DNA of 64,000 nucleotides from CAKSFT01 sp045544615 (GTDB lineage Bacteria > Bacillota > Clostridia > UBA1381). A program made the position numbers and the translations under genes. This document shows, piece after piece, positions 62,903-64,000 of the stretch. The notes beneath the pieces are model-generated. The model searched no databases and was not told the DNA's origin. It saw nothing but the letters and a program-made list of their open reading frames with translations. Each line of letters starts with the position of its first letter. Positions within the stretch are counted from its first letter, which is position 1. Location: contig JAZPZI010000014.1 of assembly GCA_045544615.1 (NCBI GenBank), forward strand, positions 41,483 to 105,482. Reading direction: 5' to 3'.

Positions 62903-63798
62903 CCGAGCATTTCCTCCGTACAGCCAAAGCTTTCAAGACGTTTAATCAATTCTTTAACCTTTTCATCTGTTGGCATAATTGAAGGTGCAACAGTGTAGCC
63001 TGCATCAATTCCCATAACAGAAAGGATAGACTTCCACACAGACAGGTTATTGCCAACAATTGTATCAATAAAGCGGTTCAGCTTATGCTGATGTGCCTGC
63101 GCTTCCTTGATATTACCACTCATAAAGTTGTCGTAAATAGCACAAGCAGTTTTCGGCATAAGATTATATGTAGTACCGATAGCACCGTCTGCACCCATAA
63201 TAAGACCTGCAAGCATACACTCATCAGGACCGTTTAAAACATTGATATTTCCGCCATTTACAAGCTTCATCTTCTCAAAGATGTAATAGTTAGGAATTGT
63301 AAGTTTAATACCTGCTACATTTTCAATTTTCATTATTTCTTCTGCAAACCAGATAGGATCACATGTCAGAACAGGTGTAACATAAGCTATTACCGGACTT
63401 TTTGAATTCTTCGCAAGATACTTATAATATTCAATAATTTCTTCAGGCTTATAGTATGCTGTAAGCGATGGAGGCAATGATGAAATTGCATCTACACCAA
63501 CACTGTTTGCGTGTTCCAAGAGTGCTGTTGTATCGTCAAGATGTCCTGCACCGATATGTGCAATTATAGAAGCATCTCCCGCATTTTCCTTAACAGCCTC
63601 TAACATCTGCATTCTTGTTTTGTTAGGTAATACTGTACATTCCCCTGTATTGCCGCCAACATAAAAGCCTTTTATACCATTTTTAAGGTTGTAGGCAATC
63701 AGCTTTTCAATACTTGGTTTTATAACATTCATTTCCTTGTCATAAACCGAGAAGGTTGCACTGTAAACACCTTCAAACAACACATTATTCTTTTCCAT
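62899..63798 (-). CDS. nanA: N-acetylneuraminate lyase
   Basis: NanA splits N-acetylneuraminate into N-acetylmannosamine and pyruvate. The 299-residue TIM barrel of the DHDPS/NAL family starts at the ATG at 63796-63798 behind AAAGGTG. It shows GGNTGE (48-53), Tyr139 in AYVTP, the Schiff-base Lys165 in GIKLTIPNYY, and GADGAIGTTYN, which is typical of NanA. The other sialic-acid genes, nanE and nanK, are not in the window. Other aldolases of the family are possible, but the sialidase and YhcH neighbours favour this one. Confidence 0.88.
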   Translation of the reverse strand: MEKNNVLFEGVYSATFSVYDKEMNVIKPSIEKLIAYNLKNGIKGFYVGGNTGECTVLPNKTRMQMLEAVKENAGDASIIAHIGAGHLDDTTALLEHANSVGVDAISSLPPSLTAYYKPEEIIEYYKYLAKNSKSPVIAYVTPVLTCDPIWFAEEIMKIENVAGIKLTIPNYYIFEKMKLVNGGNINVLNGPDECMLAGLIMGADGAIGTTYNLMPKTACAIYDNFMSGNIKEAQAHQHKLNRFIDTIVGNNLSVWKSILSVMGIDAGYTVAPSIMPTDEKVKELIKRLESFGCTEEMLG

Positions 63799-63843
63799 TT
63801 TTATCACCTTTCTTTTTGTAATTATACATCTTTGATACTTCAT

Positions 63844-64000
63844 TCAAGTTCAAAAGTCTTACCAAGCATCTTATACTTGACACCCGCCATTTGGTTATAC
63901 GCAAGTTTTTCAACGCTATAGCCTTCTGTGATTTTTGAAATGGCATCCAGATTCTTTGGGGTGTCGGTTATACCGGGTATAAGCGGAACTCTGAATATGA
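63844..64000 (-). CDS. Glycyl-radical enzyme activating protein, C-terminal end (cut by window edge)
   Basis: The last 51 codons of a minus-strand gene read RVPLIPGITDTPKNLDAISK, then EKLAYNQMAGVKYKMLGKTF to a TGA at 63844-63846. This resembles the C-terminus of radical-SAM activases of the PflA family, which install a glycyl radical in a partner enzyme; they share the VPLIPG(Y/I)xDT and LPYHxLGxxKY pattern. The cysteine cluster lies outside the window. It is upstream of nanA, with its stop about 45 bases before the nanA start, and may share the transcript. Confidence 0.65.

Noticed and set aside
1..64000. CRISPR arrays, tRNA or rRNA genes, insertion sequences, prophage
   Set aside because: I saw no regular repeat-spacer array, no cloverleaf, no transposase, integrase or phage gene anywhere in the window.

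Overview
The window looks like the chromosome of a spore-forming, Gram-positive-type anaerobe of the class Clostridia. The evidence is a FapR/PlsX/FabK-type fatty-acid operon, RNase Y and YmdB, a PdaA-type spore-cortex deacetylase, S-layer homology (SLH) proteins, 'copper amine oxidase N-terminal' stalk domains, and YesM/YesN and LplB/LplC-type carbohydrate systems. A gut glycan degrader fits best, but no rRNA or tRNA is present to fix the taxonomy.

Bases 1-24000 are mostly housekeeping. The minus-strand fatty-acid operon fapR-plsX-fabH-fabK-fabD-fabG (4834 down to 1) starts from a near-consensus promoter with a perfect FapR-like palindrome just downstream. It is followed by pdaA-radC (minus), a membrane-anchored deacetylase, rny and ymdB (plus), an HtrA-like protein lacking all three catalytic residues, a DUF421/DUF4363 pair, a TrpR-like regulator with a methyltransferase, and an amino-acid ABC operon. 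The solute-binding protein of that operon is circularly permuted. The operon ends in a 2'-5' RNA ligase-like protein with both catalytic motifs degraded. Then come ndpA with a phosphoesterase, a three-gene surface-glycan cluster (glycosyltransferase, acetyltransferase, flippase), an odd stalk-domain protein, and a Fic toxin/antitoxin pair in a stretch with gene remnants.

Bases 24000-64000 form one long carbohydrate-utilisation island, all on the minus strand. Its upstream part (64000 to 53388) encodes a glycyl-radical activase C-terminus, N-acetylneuraminate lyase, a DMT-type transporter, a YhcH anomerase, a signal-less BNR sialidase, a beta-lactamase-fold hydrolase with an apparent frameshift, DUF4867, LacZ beta-galactosidase, a YesL-like protein and class II GalT. 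A second unit (52914 to 35072) encodes an SLH protein, two Lpl-type permeases, a lipoprotein binding protein, a GH130 phosphorylase, five large secreted proteins (CBM-like, stalk, SLH and two DUF4832-like barrels) and a second GH130. A YesN/YesM two-component system follows (34894 to 31693). A third operon (31577 to 24030) encodes a DUF5107-TPR protein, aldose epimerase, phosphohexomutase, a Gfo/Idh-like protein and an esterase.

Together the island suggests capture of host-type or mannose/galactose-rich glycans at the cell surface, ABC import of oligosaccharides, and intracellular release of sialic acid, galactose and mannose-1-phosphate into central metabolism. The substrate is inferred, not shown. 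The most unusual items are the permuted binding protein, the two catalytically dead enzyme relatives, the DUF4832 pair, the Fic antitoxin fused to a helix-turn-helix domain, and the frameshifted hydrolase.
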